A stretch of 64,000 nucleotides of DNA from Bacillus sp. FJAT-14578 (GTDB lineage: Bacteria; Bacillota; Bacilli; Bacillales; Bacillaceae_H), in assembly GCF_000504165.1 (NCBI RefSeq), contig NZ_AYSE01000007.1:124001-188000 (forward strand), written 5' to 3'. Positions 7,823-16,768 of this stretch are shown here, in pieces; positions within the stretch are counted from its first letter, which is position 1, and each line of letters opens with the position of its first letter. The translations under genes were made by a program, and so were the position numbers. The notes under the pieces are model-generated. The model worked only from the letters and a program-made list of their open reading frames with translations. It was not told where the DNA came from and did no database searches.

Positions 7823-8575
7823 ATGGAAGAAACAATCAGCCTGCGTGAGTTATTTTACACGCTAAAAAAGCGCCTGTGGCTCATTGCGCTTATTACCGTT
7901 ATTGCCACAACGATTAGCGGAGTCGTTAGTTTCTTTTTTCTAACGCCCATCTATCAAAATTCTACGCAAATTCTGGTCAATCAGGCGAAATCCGAACAGC
8001 AGCTTTATAATCCTGCTGAAGTTCAAACGAACTTGCAGTTAATCAATACGTACAATGTCATCATTAAGAGCCCGGCGATTTTGGATTTAGTGAAGGAAGA
8101 GCTTAATCTTGACCGGACGATTGGTGAATTGACGGAGCAAATTCAAGTAGTGAGCGAAAAGGATTCCCAGGTCGTCTCCATTACCGTCCAAGATGCGGAT
8201 CCGGCGTTGGCCGCTAAAATCGCGAATACGACGGCAGACGTATTTAAAGATGAAATCGTAAAAATCATGAATGTGGATAATGTAAGCATTTTATCGACGG
8301 CGGAAGTGCCGGAGAATCCAGGTCCGGTGAAGCCGCGTCCTTTATTGAATATGGCAATTGCGCTAGTGGTAGGAGCAATGACGGGAGTAGGTTTGGCGTT
8401 CTTGCTTGAGTACCTTGATAATACGATCAAAAATGAACAAGATGTGGAGCGTCTGTTGGAGATGCCGGTCATCGGCGCCATCAGCACGATCGATCAAAGT
8501 GCGGTGTCCAAACGCGGACAGCAAGCCGCTTCTACACGTATGAGCCGTGTGAAAGGAGAGTCATCCCATGTTTAA
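7823..8575 (+). CDS. Wzz-type chain-length determinant / tyrosine kinase modulator
   Basis: Membrane protein of 250 aa with two transmembrane segments (about residues 18-38 and 173-193) around an extracytoplasmic domain. This is the layout of the Gram-positive CapA/YveK/TkmA modulators, which activate a separate cytoplasmic tyrosine kinase and set polysaccharide chain length. The proline-rich stretch before the second helix (PENPGPVKPRP) is typical. ATG 7823 follows TTGGAGG. The stop overlaps the start of the kinase gene (ATG 8568), so both are translated together. No glycosyltransferase operon follows, which is unusual for this module. Confidence 0.85.
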   Translation: MEETISLRELFYTLKKRLWLIALITVIATTISGVVSFFFLTPIYQNSTQILVNQAKSEQQLYNPAEVQTNLQLINTYNVIIKSPAILDLVKEELNLDRTIGELTEQIQVVSEKDSQVVSITVQDADPALAAKIANTTADVFKDEIVKIMNVDNVSILSTAEVPENPGPVKPRPLLNMAIALVVGAMTGVGLAFLLEYLDNTIKNEQDVERLLEMPVIGAISTIDQSAVSKRGQQAASTRMSRVKGESSHV

Positions 8576-9269
8576 ACGAAAGAAAAAGACAACCTCTCCG
8601 ACAACACAGCGTTCATTGATTGCCCACGTGCAGCCGAAATCACCGATTTCAGAGCAATATCGTACCATTCGTACCAATATCCAATTTTCCAATGTAGATG
8701 GAAACTTGCACTCTGTCATGGTGACTTCTTCAAGTCCAGGGGAAGGAAAGTCGACGACGGTTGCCAACTTGGCTGTCGTGTTTGCCCAGCAAGGGAAAAA
8801 CGTGCTGCTTGTAGATGCGGACATGCGTAAACCGACCGTCCATTATACATTCCGATTGGAAAATCATATCGGATTAACGAATGTCTTAACGAAGCAGGCA
8901 GCGTTAAGTTCTGCCATTCATGAGACAAGCATCGAAAACTTGTCGGTATTGACAAGCGGCCCGATTCCGCCGAACCCTGCAGAATTGCTGGCGTCTGCCG
9001 GTATGAAAGAAATGATGGAAGAAATGTATAAAGAATACGATATTGTCCTGTTTGATACACCTCCCGTTTTGGCTGTAACAGACGGACAAATTTTGGCGAA
9101 TCTTTGTCACGGTTCCATCCTTGTCATTCGCAGCGGTGAAACGGTGATCGAAGCAGCGCAAAAATCGAAAGAACTGCTCATGAACGCCCAGGGGAAACTG
9201 CTGGGGGTCGTGCTCAACCAAAAGAAACAGGAAAAAGGCGAATATTTTTATTATTATGGAACGAACTAA
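8568..9269 (+). CDS. Bacterial tyrosine kinase (CpsD/CapB/PtkA family)
   Basis: Cytoplasmic BY-kinase of 233 aa that autophosphorylates on a C-terminal tyrosine cluster and acts with the preceding modulator in polysaccharide export. Seen: Walker A SSPGEGKSTT (about 55-64), Walker A' LLVDADMRKP (80-89), Walker B VLFDTPP (about 158) and the C-terminal cluster YFYYYGTN. Length fits the family. A rho-independent terminator at 9268-9294 overlaps its last codons, so modulator and kinase appear to form a two-gene operon separate from the genes that follow. Targets could include sugar-nucleotide enzymes or surface polysaccharide proteins elsewhere in the genome. Confidence 0.88.
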   Translation: MFKRKKKTTSPTTQRSLIAHVQPKSPISEQYRTIRTNIQFSNVDGNLHSVMVTSSSPGEGKSTTVANLAVVFAQQGKNVLLVDADMRKPTVHYTFRLENHIGLTNVLTKQAALSSAIHETSIENLSVLTSGPIPPNPAELLASAGMKEMMEEMYKEYDIVLFDTPPVLAVTDGQILANLCHGSILVIRSGETVIEAAQKSKELLMNAQGKLLGVVLNQKKQEKGEYFYYYGTN

Positions 9270-9294
9270 AAGGCAGCAGACAGCTGCCTTTTTC
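9268..9294 (+). terminator. Rho-independent terminator of the modulator-kinase operon
   Basis: AAAAGGCAGC, loop AGACA, GCTGCCTTTTT, overlapping the kinase stop codon. Confidence 0.75.
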
Positions 9295-9382
9295 TCATGA
9301 TTGACCTAAATGGTTTGAAGGATTTACCAACTGAGAAGAAATTTGGTATGCTTGAACTGTCCATTAAGAGGAGGGAGTTAGT

Positions 9383-9970
9383 ATGAAGAAGATTCTTATC
9401 ATTGCCGGTTCCGTTGTCGCCATATTAGGTGCCGGTGGATATGCCGCGTATCAATATGCGATGGATATGGCGGCAGATAAACTATCGGAGGAACTAACCA
9501 ATGATCCAGAATTAATGAAACAAATCGATGAAGCCGTAAAGAAAAATGAGGAAGAAATCGCCAAGTTGGCAGAAGAGCTTCCGACCGATGGTATAGAGGG
9601 ACAAGCGGATGAAGCTGTTGCGAGTCCATCCGCATCGACAGGAGGAACGGAAGGGCAGAAGAATCAGGCGTCTGCGCCATCTGCCAGGGAGCAAGGTTCT
9701 GCCGCTTCAAACGAGCAGCCGGCAAAGGAAGCGTCATCAACGGAACAAGCATCAACAGAAAGCAAGCCTTCCGGCGGTAAAGAGTTTTCAAACCGCAATG
9801 AAGCCGTCCGTTTTGCGATGAGCCGCTTTTCCGCAGGGGAAATGAATGAAATGAGAAAAATGGCGGCCGATGGGCTGACGGCAGAAGAAAAAGCCATCCT
9901 AAAACAAAAAGCATTTTCTAACTTTTCACCGGAAGAAATCGCGGCTGTACAACGCGCTTTATCGAATTAG
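9383..9970 (+). CDS. Membrane-anchored protein of unknown function, paralogue 1
   Basis: 195-aa protein starting at ATG 9383 behind GAGGAGGG. An N-terminal hydrophobic segment (residues 4-25, ending GGYAAYQYAMD) looks like an uncleaved anchor. A charged helix, a long Ser/Ala/Gln/Glu-rich linker (about 80-135) and a folded C-terminal segment of about 55 aa follow (RNEAVRFAMSRFSAGEMNEM ... LTAEEKAIL ... FSPEEIAAVQ). The anchor (GGYA.YQ.A.D.A.DKL) and the C-terminal segment are both matched in the next gene, so the two are diverged paralogues. I do not recognise the family. Position between the polysaccharide kinase and an S-layer gene suggests an envelope role. Confidence 0.7.
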   Translation: MKKILIIAGSVVAILGAGGYAAYQYAMDMAADKLSEELTNDPELMKQIDEAVKKNEEEIAKLAEELPTDGIEGQADEAVASPSASTGGTEGQKNQASAPSAREQGSAASNEQPAKEASSTEQASTESKPSGGKEFSNRNEAVRFAMSRFSAGEMNEMRKMAADGLTAEEKAILKQKAFSNFSPEEIAAVQRALSN

Positions 9971-10060
9971 GAAATAATTTCATCTTTATTTTGCTTAAAT
10001 TTGGGAGAAATCTGCCGAAAATAAGAGGGAGAACAAGAGTAAAGTGAAGGTGAACAACGT

Positions 10061-10873
10061 ATGCGTGCGATGAAAGAAGTGTGGACACCGCTCAAGATGT
10101 TTGGCGTCCGCTATTACAGAGACCGCGATCAGGATGTGTATTACAAAAAAGTGGGAAACAGAAACCGTAAGCAAACAAGACCTTTTTGGAAGTATAAGCG
10201 TTTTGTTTTGACGGTGATATTCCTGCTGTTGGCCATCCCGGGCGGTTATGCAGGCTATCAAATCGCTCTCGATAAAGCATCAGACAAGCTTGTGAACGAG
10301 GTGGCGAGCCAAGTCAGCAAAGAGGATATGAACAAGCTGCTGGAAGAACCGTCCGTTCAGGAAGTGCTGGAAAAGGAATTGGGGACGAAAAAAGCGGCGG
10401 CCCTTTTGAAGGAAAATAACGTTGATCCGGCAGCCATTGCAACGGCGCGGATTTCAAGCGAAGATTTGACGTTCAAGCCAACTGAAGGGGAAACCGCAGC
10501 AGGACAAGCACCTTCCCCAACGGTGCAGGAACCAAATAAGGCGACAGCTGTCGAACAAGGCCAAGGAAACGGGAAAACAGGAGAAGCAGCATTGGACCCG
10601 CAAACAGGCCAAACGACTCCTGCTACAGAAAACGCGTCTGCTTCAAAGGAAGAAAAGCCTAAGCCCCGCTTTCAATCGAGAGAAGAGGCGACGCGATTTG
10701 TCATGAGCAAATTTTCGATGGCCGAAATCTCCCAATTTGCCCAAATGTCTCAAGGCGGTTTAACGGAAGAGGAAAAGAGCGACATCAAGTCACAGGTGAC
10801 CTCCCGTTTATCGGCGGAGGAGTATGAGGCGTTAAAGTTGTTCGGAATCATCGAATTGGGCAAACAACAATAA
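10061..10873 (+). CDS. Membrane-anchored protein of unknown function, paralogue 2
   Basis: 270-aa protein; ATG 10061 follows GAAGGTGA with 7-nt spacing. It begins with a basic cytoplasmic tail of about 45 residues (many Arg/Lys/Tyr), then a membrane helix (about 46-66) ending GGYAGYQIALDKASDKL, a helical part, an Ala/Thr/Gln-rich linker (about 145-195) and a C-terminal segment (REEATRFVMSKFSMAEISQF ... LTEEEKSDIKSQV) paralogous to that of the preceding gene. The Tyr-rich cytoplasmic tail (YYRD...VYYKK) would be reachable by the nearby tyrosine kinase; that link is inference only. A terminator follows at 10901-10934, so the pair forms its own unit. Confidence 0.7.
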   Translation: MRAMKEVWTPLKMFGVRYYRDRDQDVYYKKVGNRNRKQTRPFWKYKRFVLTVIFLLLAIPGGYAGYQIALDKASDKLVNEVASQVSKEDMNKLLEEPSVQEVLEKELGTKKAAALLKENNVDPAAIATARISSEDLTFKPTEGETAAGQAPSPTVQEPNKATAVEQGQGNGKTGEAALDPQTGQTTPATENASASKEEKPKPRFQSREEATRFVMSKFSMAEISQFAQMSQGGLTEEEKSDIKSQVTSRLSAEEYEALKLFGIIELGKQQ

Positions 10874-10900
10874 TTTTTTTGAAGAAAAAGGTAAACATTC

Positions 10901-10934
10901 GCCATTAACAACCGATATAGTTAATGGCTTTTTT
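10901..10934 (+). terminator. Rho-independent terminator after the paralogous pair
   Basis: GCCATTAAC (10901-10909) and GTTAATGGC (10920-10928) followed by TTTTTTG. Confidence 0.8.
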
Positions 10935-10952
10935 GTAAGTATTTAGAAAATA

Positions 10953-11052
10953 TATAGATCGATTTAGAAAATTCAAGTTGTCTGGGCCACCAATTGTGAT
11001 GCCTCTCGATTGAATGAAGATATGTCGAGCTATTAAGTGGAATGTATATAGA
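10953..11052 (+). repeat. Dispersed repeat family C, copy lacking its central hairpins
   Basis: Begins ATAGATCGATTTAGAAAATT as at 29447, then passes directly to AAGTTGTCTGG, a GAATGAAGA block and CTATTAAGTGGAATGT, matching 29577-29650. Compared with the 29447 copy, the internal hairpin block (about 110 bp) is absent. It fills most of the gap before the S-layer gene. The rest, 11053-11242, is AT-rich leader in which I recognise no defined element. Confidence 0.65.
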
Positions 11053-11242
11053 AATGAAATTGTAAAAAATATGAAACTATTGAATAATTTAGATCGATAG
11101 TTTAATATATGAATATCTTCCTAGTATTTCCTAATAATTAGGAGGAGTTATGGGGCTTGTAAGCTCGTGAATTGAGGTTTTATACATATATTCATATAAA
11201 GTTTATGGTAAAACAAAAATATCTTATGAGGTGACAAAAGCT

Positions 11243-13237
11243 ATGAAGAAATACCCATTCAGTAAAAAAGCTGTTAAAGCGATTTTAGCAGCGTCGATTG
11301 CTTTAACGCCGCTGGCAAGTGTAGGAGCAAATCCAGTAGCTGCTGCGACTGTATCTTCCCCAAGTTATGATTCAATAACAACACTAGAGAATTATTTACA
11401 ATCCATCTACAATGAATCAAGCGCTGCTACACAAACTAACTTAAATGCAGTGAGTGATGCAGTTGAGCAAGTTACAGATTCAGAGTGGTCTACAATTGTT
11501 CAGAATTTGAACATCACTGATCAACAGGGGCAACCTGTAAGTAATTCTTCCAAAATTGCTATTGCTAAGTATCTTTTAAGTTTCATCTACACTGTTACTC
11601 CAGATGCCCTTCAAAGAACACAATATCAATATCAGGACAATGCGCAATTAGATGCAGATATTCAAGCTATATTAGGCGCGAATGTTACAAATGCTGATTT
11701 ATTTAACTATGCAGTAGATGTCCAGACGGAAATCGTTGAAGCTTTCTTAAGCGATGATTTAACTGTGGCAGAGCTTCGTAGCATGACTGATCAACAATAT
11801 AAAGAACTTATTACAGAAGCAGTTGCTGCAGCTAGCAGTCAGACGGATAATTTCGATCTATCGCTAAAGTTGTTCAATTCATTTGATTTATCAAACTATG
11901 CAACATTAAAAAATCAAGTAAACGCAGTGGTTGGTTCAGAATTAAATGTACGTGACATTTTTGCTACAGCAGTAGCAGAATATAAAACTAGCCAAGGTGG
12001 CGGTAACAACGGTGGCGGTTCTGGTGGATCTGGCGGCGGTGGCTCCACAACATCACCTGGCAATAGCTCTAACAACGGCGGCGTGAAAGTAGACAGCGGC
12101 AAGATCAGCGAGAATGCCAGCGAAGTAGCCAAAGCGATTAAAGATGCGAAAGAGTTCAAAAATCTTGAAATCACATTGAGCAACAAGGCGCAAGACGTGT
12201 CATTGCCACCAGCTGTATTAAAAGCCATCATCGAGAAAAACAAGGAAGCGACGATTGATGTGAAAACAGCTGCAGGTTCTTACAGCTTGCCTGCAAGCCA
12301 AATCAATTTAGCCGACCTTGCGAAAGAATTAGGCGGCACGGCTGACGACGTGAACATCAAAATCACGGTGAAAGTCGGCAAGGATGACAAAGACGTGCTC
12401 GGCAAAAATAAATTGACGGCTGTTTCTGATGTTGTTGAGTTCACGGTTGAAGCGGACGTGAAAGGCAACAAGAAAGAGCTTAAAACATTCAAAACGTATG
12501 TAGACCGTACAATTCAAGGTAAAGAAGAGTTCGATGCAGATAAATCTGTTGCGCTTCGCTTAGAAGAAGACGGCAGTTTCACGGCTCTTCCGACTTACTT
12601 CACAGAAGATGAAGCAAAAGTAAAATCCATGACGAACTCTCAATATGTGGTTGTTGAGAATGAGAAAACATTCAATGACCTTTCTACAGCTTGGAATAAA
12701 GAGCAAATCGAAAAATTAGCATCGAAGTATATCGTTCAAGGACGCCCTGACGGTTCATTCGGTCCTTATGCTACAACGACACGTGTTCAATTAGCCGTTT
12801 TATTAACTCGTGCATTAGGTTTATCGACTGATGCGGCATACGACAATAGTTTCAAAGACGTAAAAGGTGACGAGTGGTTCGTGCCTGAAGTAACGGCTGC
12901 CGTGAATGCCGGCATCATTCAAGGGAAAGTGGATGGAAGCTTCGATCCGAATGCACCTGTGAGCCGTGCGCAAGCAGCGGTTATGATCAACCGTGCGTTA
13001 GAGTTTGTTTCTTATGACAAAGAGACAGCATTAGACAAAACATTAAAAGTAGAGAAATTCAAAGATGAAAGCAAAATCTTGGAGTGGGCTCGCAAAGATA
13101 TCGAAACTTTACTACAAGCGGGTATCATGGAAGGTCTTCCAAACGGCAACTTCGATCCATATGCACAGACTACACGTTCGCAAATGGTGAAGATTTTAGA
13201 TGAGGCGTTAAAAACGTTAAAGTTCATCAACGAATAA
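11243..13237 (+). CDS. S-layer / SLH-domain surface protein
   Basis: Secreted protein of 664 aa. A Sec signal peptide covers about residues 1-35 (basic KKYPFSKKAVKA, hydrophobic core, cleavage near VAAAT). An N-terminal region of unknown fold is followed by a Gly/Ser-rich linker (about 252-285) and a domain of about 200 aa that I cannot assign. Three SLH repeats close the protein (about 485-655), each with a GxxDGxFxPxxxxTR-type motif (GRPDGSFGPYATTTR, GKVDGSFDPNAPVSR, GLPNGNFDPYAQTTR). SLH domains bind pyruvylated cell-wall polysaccharide. ATG 11243 is chosen for GAGGTGA 8 nt upstream. Two strong hairpins follow. Unusually short for a main S-layer protein, so it could be an accessory wall protein. 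Confidence 0.85.
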   Translation: MKKYPFSKKAVKAILAASIALTPLASVGANPVAAATVSSPSYDSITTLENYLQSIYNESSAATQTNLNAVSDAVEQVTDSEWSTIVQNLNITDQQGQPVSNSSKIAIAKYLLSFIYTVTPDALQRTQYQYQDNAQLDADIQAILGANVTNADLFNYAVDVQTEIVEAFLSDDLTVAELRSMTDQQYKELITEAVAAASSQTDNFDLSLKLFNSFDLSNYATLKNQVNAVVGSELNVRDIFATAVAEYKTSQGGGNNGGGSGGSGGGGSTTSPGNSSNNGGVKVDSGKISENASEVAKAIKDAKEFKNLEITLSNKAQDVSLPPAVLKAIIEKNKEATIDVKTAAGSYSLPASQINLADLAKELGGTADDVNIKITVKVGKDDKDVLGKNKLTAVSDVVEFTVEADVKGNKKELKTFKTYVDRTIQGKEEFDADKSVALRLEEDGSFTALPTYFTEDEAKVKSMTNSQYVVVENEKTFNDLSTAWNKEQIEKLASKYIVQGRPDGSFGPYATTTRVQLAVLLTRALGLSTDAAYDNSFKDVKGDEWFVPEVTAAVNAGIIQGKVDGSFDPNAPVSRAQAAVMINRALEFVSYDKETALDKTLKVEKFKDESKILEWARKDIETLLQAGIMEGLPNGNFDPYAQTTRSQMVKILDEALKTLKFINE

Positions 13238-13244
13238 GTTCCAC

Positions 13245-13291
13245 ATAACGAAAGGGGCATGGATAAAATACATCCATGCCCCTTTCGTTAT
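13245..13291. terminator. 20-bp palindromic terminator after the SLH gene
   Basis: Arms 13245-13264 (ATAACGAAAGGGGCATGGAT) and 13272-13291 are exact complements around a 7-nt loop. Confidence 0.75.
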
Positions 13292-13295
13292 GCAT

Positions 13296-13338
13296 AAGCA
13301 GCCGGCACGCTCCCTTGCGGGTTCATGCCGGCTGCTTT
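13296..13338. terminator. Second hairpin after the SLH gene
   Basis: AAGCAGCCGGCA and TGCCGGCTGCTT with an 18-nt loop, followed by TTA. Tandem to the preceding terminator. Confidence 0.6.
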
Positions 13339-13435
13339 ATAGAAAAATCTTTGGGAGTTTATTCAAGAGGTAAGTACAGAGAAATTTAAAATAGATGAAA
13401 CGATTTTGAGTGAAGAGAGTACAAAAGAATCCATG

Positions 13436-13473
13436 AAAACCGGGCAGACCTTTAAATGGGCTGCCCGGTTTTT
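13436..13473 (-). terminator. Terminator overlapping the end of the GGDEF-EAL gene
   Basis: AAAACCGGGCAG (13436-13447) and CTGCCCGGTTTTT (13461-13473). On the minus strand the arm covers codons for VKTGQ, and the stop codon lies in the loop. Confidence 0.65.
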
Positions 13474-15644
13474 ACCATGATGAATTGTTTTTCGATATCT
13501 TCTGTTTTTAGCGGTCTGCTGTAGAAGAAGCCCTGGGCCATGTGGCAGCCGTTTTCTTTTAAGTATTCCGCTTGGCCTTTCGTTTCGACTCCTTCGCATA
13601 AGACGTCGATGTGAAGTCGGTTGGCGAGCGTCAAGATGCTGTCGATGATCGCTTTGTCTTTTTCCTGATCCGGCAAGCCGTCGGCCAACGATTTATCAAT
13701 TTTGATTTTGACAATCGGCAGGCGTTTGAAGTAGAGCAAGGAGGAATAGCCGGAGCCGAAGTCATCGAGCGAGATGCTGATGCCAAGCCGGGCGAGCTGT
13801 TTCAATAGTATCGTCACGTCTTCGATGTTTTCCATCAAGGCGTTTTCGGTAATTTCAAATTCGAGATGGCCTGGGTTCATGTTCGTTTCAGCTAAGGTCG
13901 CTGTAACCATATTGTAAAAATGCTGATGTTCAAGTGTACTTGGCGAGATGTTGATCGCCATTTTCAGCGGCGGAAGTCCGAGCTTTTGCCATTCGATATG
14001 CTGCCTGCATGCCGTTTTCAATACCCATTCGGTAATGTCATGGATGAGTCCGATCTTTTCGCAAACGGGAATGAATTCGGTAGGCGAGACGGGTCCGAGT
14101 ATCGGATGTTCATACCGAAGCAGCACTTCCATGCCGGCCCATTCGTTTGTCTGCAAATTGATTTGCGGCTGATACACGAGGTGGAAATGTTCATCCTTCA
14201 ACGCTCTTTTCAGTCCGTTCTCTAACTTCATCGATCGTGTAATTTGTTCATCCAAGTCTTTCGTATAAAACTGGTATTGGTTCCGTCCTTTTGCCTTTGC
14301 TTCATAAAGCGCATGGTCCGCTCTTCCAAGCAGCGTATCGATGTTTTCACCGTCAAACGGGAAAATCGAGATGCCGATTGAGGAGGTGGTGATGAATTCG
14401 CTTCCTTTAATCGACCAGGGCATTTCGAGGGTTTGCAGAATGCGTTCTGCAATTCGTCCGATATCTTCGCTCGTCGTGATATGCGGTAAGATGATCGCAA
14501 ACTCGTCGCCCCCAAGACGGCTGATTGTATCCATATCGCGGATCGTTTCTTGAATTCGCTCAACGAACTGCTTTAAAAGCTCGTCCCCGACATCATGTCC
14601 CATCGTGTCGTTGACCCATTTGAACCGATCGAAATCCAAGTACAGCAAGGCGAATAGCTCTTGGTTCCGCTTAGCGGCTGAAATGATTTGTCCGAGGCGA
14701 TCATAGAGAAGGCGCCGGTTCGGTACACCTGTGAGCGAATCGTAAAAGGCCATTTGCCGCAGCTTTTCTTCATATTGGATGCGATCGGAAATGTCACGCG
14801 AAACAATGACTAGGTGACTAAGATTTCCACTTTTGTTGAGTACCGCTCCGACCTGGCTTTCGATCCATACGTACTCGTCGTTATGGCGCTTTACCCGGTA
14901 GCGAAGTTTGCCGTTTCCTTTCGTTTGGATCATTGTATCAAAATGATTCAAAACCAGTTCTAAATCAGTAGGGTGAATAAAATTGGCAAAGTGCCTTCCT
15001 TCTATCTCGGCCGGACGATAGCCAAGCAATGTTTGGTGGGAAGGGGATACATACCGCATCGTGCCATGTTCATCGATCATCCCGATTAAATCGAAAGAAT
15101 TTTCGGCAATGAGCCTGAATTTCGCTTCGCTTTCTTTCATTGCTTCTTCCGCCGCGAGCCGCTCTTGAATATCGCGGGAAGCGATGAGAACGCTTGAAAC
15201 GTTCCCGTGATTGTCTAAGATTGGTGCCGCGTTTGCTTCCATGACGATATAATGGCCGTCTTGATGACGATAGCGTATAAGCCGCTGAATCGTTTCTTTC
15301 TTTGTTACAACGGTCTGCCAATTGGCCATAAGCACTTCCAGGTCATCCGGATGAACGAATGAAAAGCCGGATTGGCCCAGAAAATCTTCGATCTTATATC
15401 CAAGCATCTTTTCATGTGAAGGGGAAACAAACTGAATGATGCAGTCAGTATCGATGACGGAAATTAAATCGGTCATGTTTTCGGTGATGAGACGAAAATT
15501 GGTCACTTTTTCCCGTAATTTTTCTTCTGCCTGTACCTTCGTCTTTTGCTGTGCTTTGCAGAATATATACCATGCTGCGATTCCTAAAAAGACGACGAAA
15601 AGTATAACAATGGAAAACTCATATATAAATGGAACGGCGTTCAA
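13452..15644 (-). CDS. c-di-GMP synthase/phosphodiesterase, TM-PAS-PAS-GGDEF-EAL
   Basis: Bifunctional c-di-GMP turnover protein (730 aa from TTG 15644). One N-terminal membrane helix (about 8-28) is followed by two PAS domains (about 49-165 and 170-290), GGDEF (about 300-455) and EAL (about 470-722). The GGDEF active site RLGGDEF is intact, and an I-site RDMD lies five residues before it. The EAL domain reads EVLLRYEHP (EVL variant) and keeps NISPSTLE, ITENALME, LDDFGSGYSS, KIDKS, EGVET and the QGFFYSRPL ending, so both activities look possible. AGGAGG (15654-15659 complement) is 9 nt before TTG 15644; an upstream in-frame start at 15704 is less likely. A PilZ receptor gene precedes it on the same strand, probably co-transcribed. 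Confidence 0.9.
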   Translation of the reverse strand: MNAVPFIYEFSIVILFVVFLGIAAWYIFCKAQQKTKVQAEEKLREKVTNFRLITENMTDLISVIDTDCIIQFVSPSHEKMLGYKIEDFLGQSGFSFVHPDDLEVLMANWQTVVTKKETIQRLIRYRHQDGHYIVMEANAAPILDNHGNVSSVLIASRDIQERLAAEEAMKESEAKFRLIAENSFDLIGMIDEHGTMRYVSPSHQTLLGYRPAEIEGRHFANFIHPTDLELVLNHFDTMIQTKGNGKLRYRVKRHNDEYVWIESQVGAVLNKSGNLSHLVIVSRDISDRIQYEEKLRQMAFYDSLTGVPNRRLLYDRLGQIISAAKRNQELFALLYLDFDRFKWVNDTMGHDVGDELLKQFVERIQETIRDMDTISRLGGDEFAIILPHITTSEDIGRIAERILQTLEMPWSIKGSEFITTSSIGISIFPFDGENIDTLLGRADHALYEAKAKGRNQYQFYTKDLDEQITRSMKLENGLKRALKDEHFHLVYQPQINLQTNEWAGMEVLLRYEHPILGPVSPTEFIPVCEKIGLIHDITEWVLKTACRQHIEWQKLGLPPLKMAINISPSTLEHQHFYNMVTATLAETNMNPGHLEFEITENALMENIEDVTILLKQLARLGISISLDDFGSGYSSLLYFKRLPIVKIKIDKSLADGLPDQEKDKAIIDSILTLANRLHIDVLCEGVETKGQAEYLKENGCHMAQGFFYSRPLKTEDIEKQFIMVKTGQPI

Positions 15645-15703
15645 AAAGTGACTCCTCCTGCCATAAATAGTACTAATGTCATCATTATACAAGATAAATA
15701 ACA

Positions 15704-16063
15704 TTAGGAGGATTTAATGTATTGTTTCATTTCAAGGACAATCCTTTCTTGTGTTTGATCGTTGTTTTCACATTCCATTCCATAGTGAAAGCCGGCAGCG
15801 GAACGTTTTTTCCATACAATGGTTCCAGTAAGTGAGAGGGGTACTTCATTTAAAGTAAAAGTCGCGACGGTCTCCCAGTTCGCTTCATTGACCGGGATGT
15901 CCAGTCCGGCCGAAAAACGGAGGCCGTTCGGACTTAAATCCAGGATGTCGGCTGCCCCGGGTTTTATCGTAAGAAGTTTATCGTTTTGTTTGACGAGCTG
16001 AAATGTTCCTTTGATGGGAGGGGTAAAGGCGTAGCGAAAACCCTCTTGTCGTTTGAATTGCAT
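15704..16063 (-). CDS. PilZ domain protein (c-di-GMP receptor)
   Basis: 119-aa single-domain PilZ protein. The c-di-GMP binding signature is RxxxR near the N-terminus (KRQEGFRYAF) and DLSPNGLRF near residue 42, matching D/NxSxxG. The rest is beta-rich, ending in a helix. GGAGGT lies just before ATG 16063. It directly precedes the GGDEF-EAL gene in the same direction, so a c-di-GMP enzyme and a receptor appear to be co-expressed. The output partner is not evident. Confidence 0.85.
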   Translation of the reverse strand: MQFKRQEGFRYAFTPPIKGTFQLVKQNDKLLTIKPGAADILDLSPNGLRFSAGLDIPVNEANWETVATFTLNEVPLSLTGTIVWKKRSAAGFHYGMECENNDQTQERIVLEMKQYIKSS

Positions 16064-16188
16064 GACGATGACCTCCGTCTATGATTTTTGTAATTCTATG
16101 ATACTATGGAGAGTCAGGAAAATGGTAACAATACGTGAATATTTTCGTACATTTTCTTGAAAGTGTCATGACTGCAGCCCCCGCGCTG

Positions 16189-16216
16189 TAACGGGCAGCG
16201 TGCCAACTGCCCGTTA
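16189..16216. terminator. Hairpin at the 3' end of the CBO0543-like gene
   Basis: TAACGGGCAG / CTGCCCGTTA with an 8-nt loop. The gene's stop codon (16214-16216) lies in one arm. No T-run. Confidence 0.5.
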
Positions 16217-16768
16217 CGTTAACGGAGAGAAATGTTCTGCCTTGCTTAAGCGGTCAGCGGCTAAATAAAGGGTGATGTAAATCGGGAAGGAATATAGATG
16301 CTCCCAATGTACCATCTTATATAGATCGATTATGGCAAAAAACGGCTCTCCGATAAAAGAGGTGAGGGCTCCGAAAAAGATGGCTTTTTTCCATGGGGCA
16401 ATATGGGGTTTGTATTGGATCAGCAATGTCATGGTCACCGGAATCAAGCAAAAGTCCCATGGGATATAGGTAGGGAAAATCGGCAATACTTTTCCTTCGT
16501 AATACCACAATCCTAAAATGACGCCGGCAAGATCAAGGGATGATGAGATGATAATCAAGAAGAAAGCCACATAGAGCATTCGGTTTCTACTTTCTTTTTG
16601 ATGTACTTTCATCCAAATGAGCCATGGAATGATCGCAAGGGCCAGTGAGAACCACCATTCCCAATGGAACAGCGTATGCTCTTTCCAAAACTGATAATAG
16701 TCTTCGTGTACGTGTACGATTTGTTTGTAAAAAGCGGCCGTGCTTTCGGTGTTCTCCTCATGTTTCAT
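16214..16768 (-). CDS. CBO0543-like multi-pass membrane protein
   Basis: 184-aa membrane protein with about five hydrophobic segments. An N-terminal soluble stretch precedes FHWEWWFSLALAIIPWLIWM, and later come GLWYYEGKVLPIFPTYIPWD and YSFPIYITLYLA. The WxWW...PW-W pattern, GLWxY-KxLP and YSFPIY are what I recall of the CBO0543 family, found widely in Bacillus and Clostridium and of unknown function. ATG 16768 follows GAGAGGTGATGTC. It seems monocistronic. The region between it and 17052 holds no recognisable feature. Confidence 0.6.
   Translation of the reverse strand: MKHEENTESTAAFYKQIVHVHEDYYQFWKEHTLFHWEWWFSLALAIIPWLIWMKVHQKESRNRMLYVAFFLIIISSSLDLAGVILGLWYYEGKVLPIFPTYIPWDFCLIPVTMTLLIQYKPHIAPWKKAIFFGALTSFIGEPFFAIIDLYKMVHWEHLYSFPIYITLYLAADRLSKAEHFSPLT

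Noticed and set aside
11150..11172. Six-codon upstream ORF (MGLVSS) before the S-layer gene
   Set aside because: AGGAGG is present, but spacing to ATG is only about 4 nt and no regulatory logic is visible; chance is likely.
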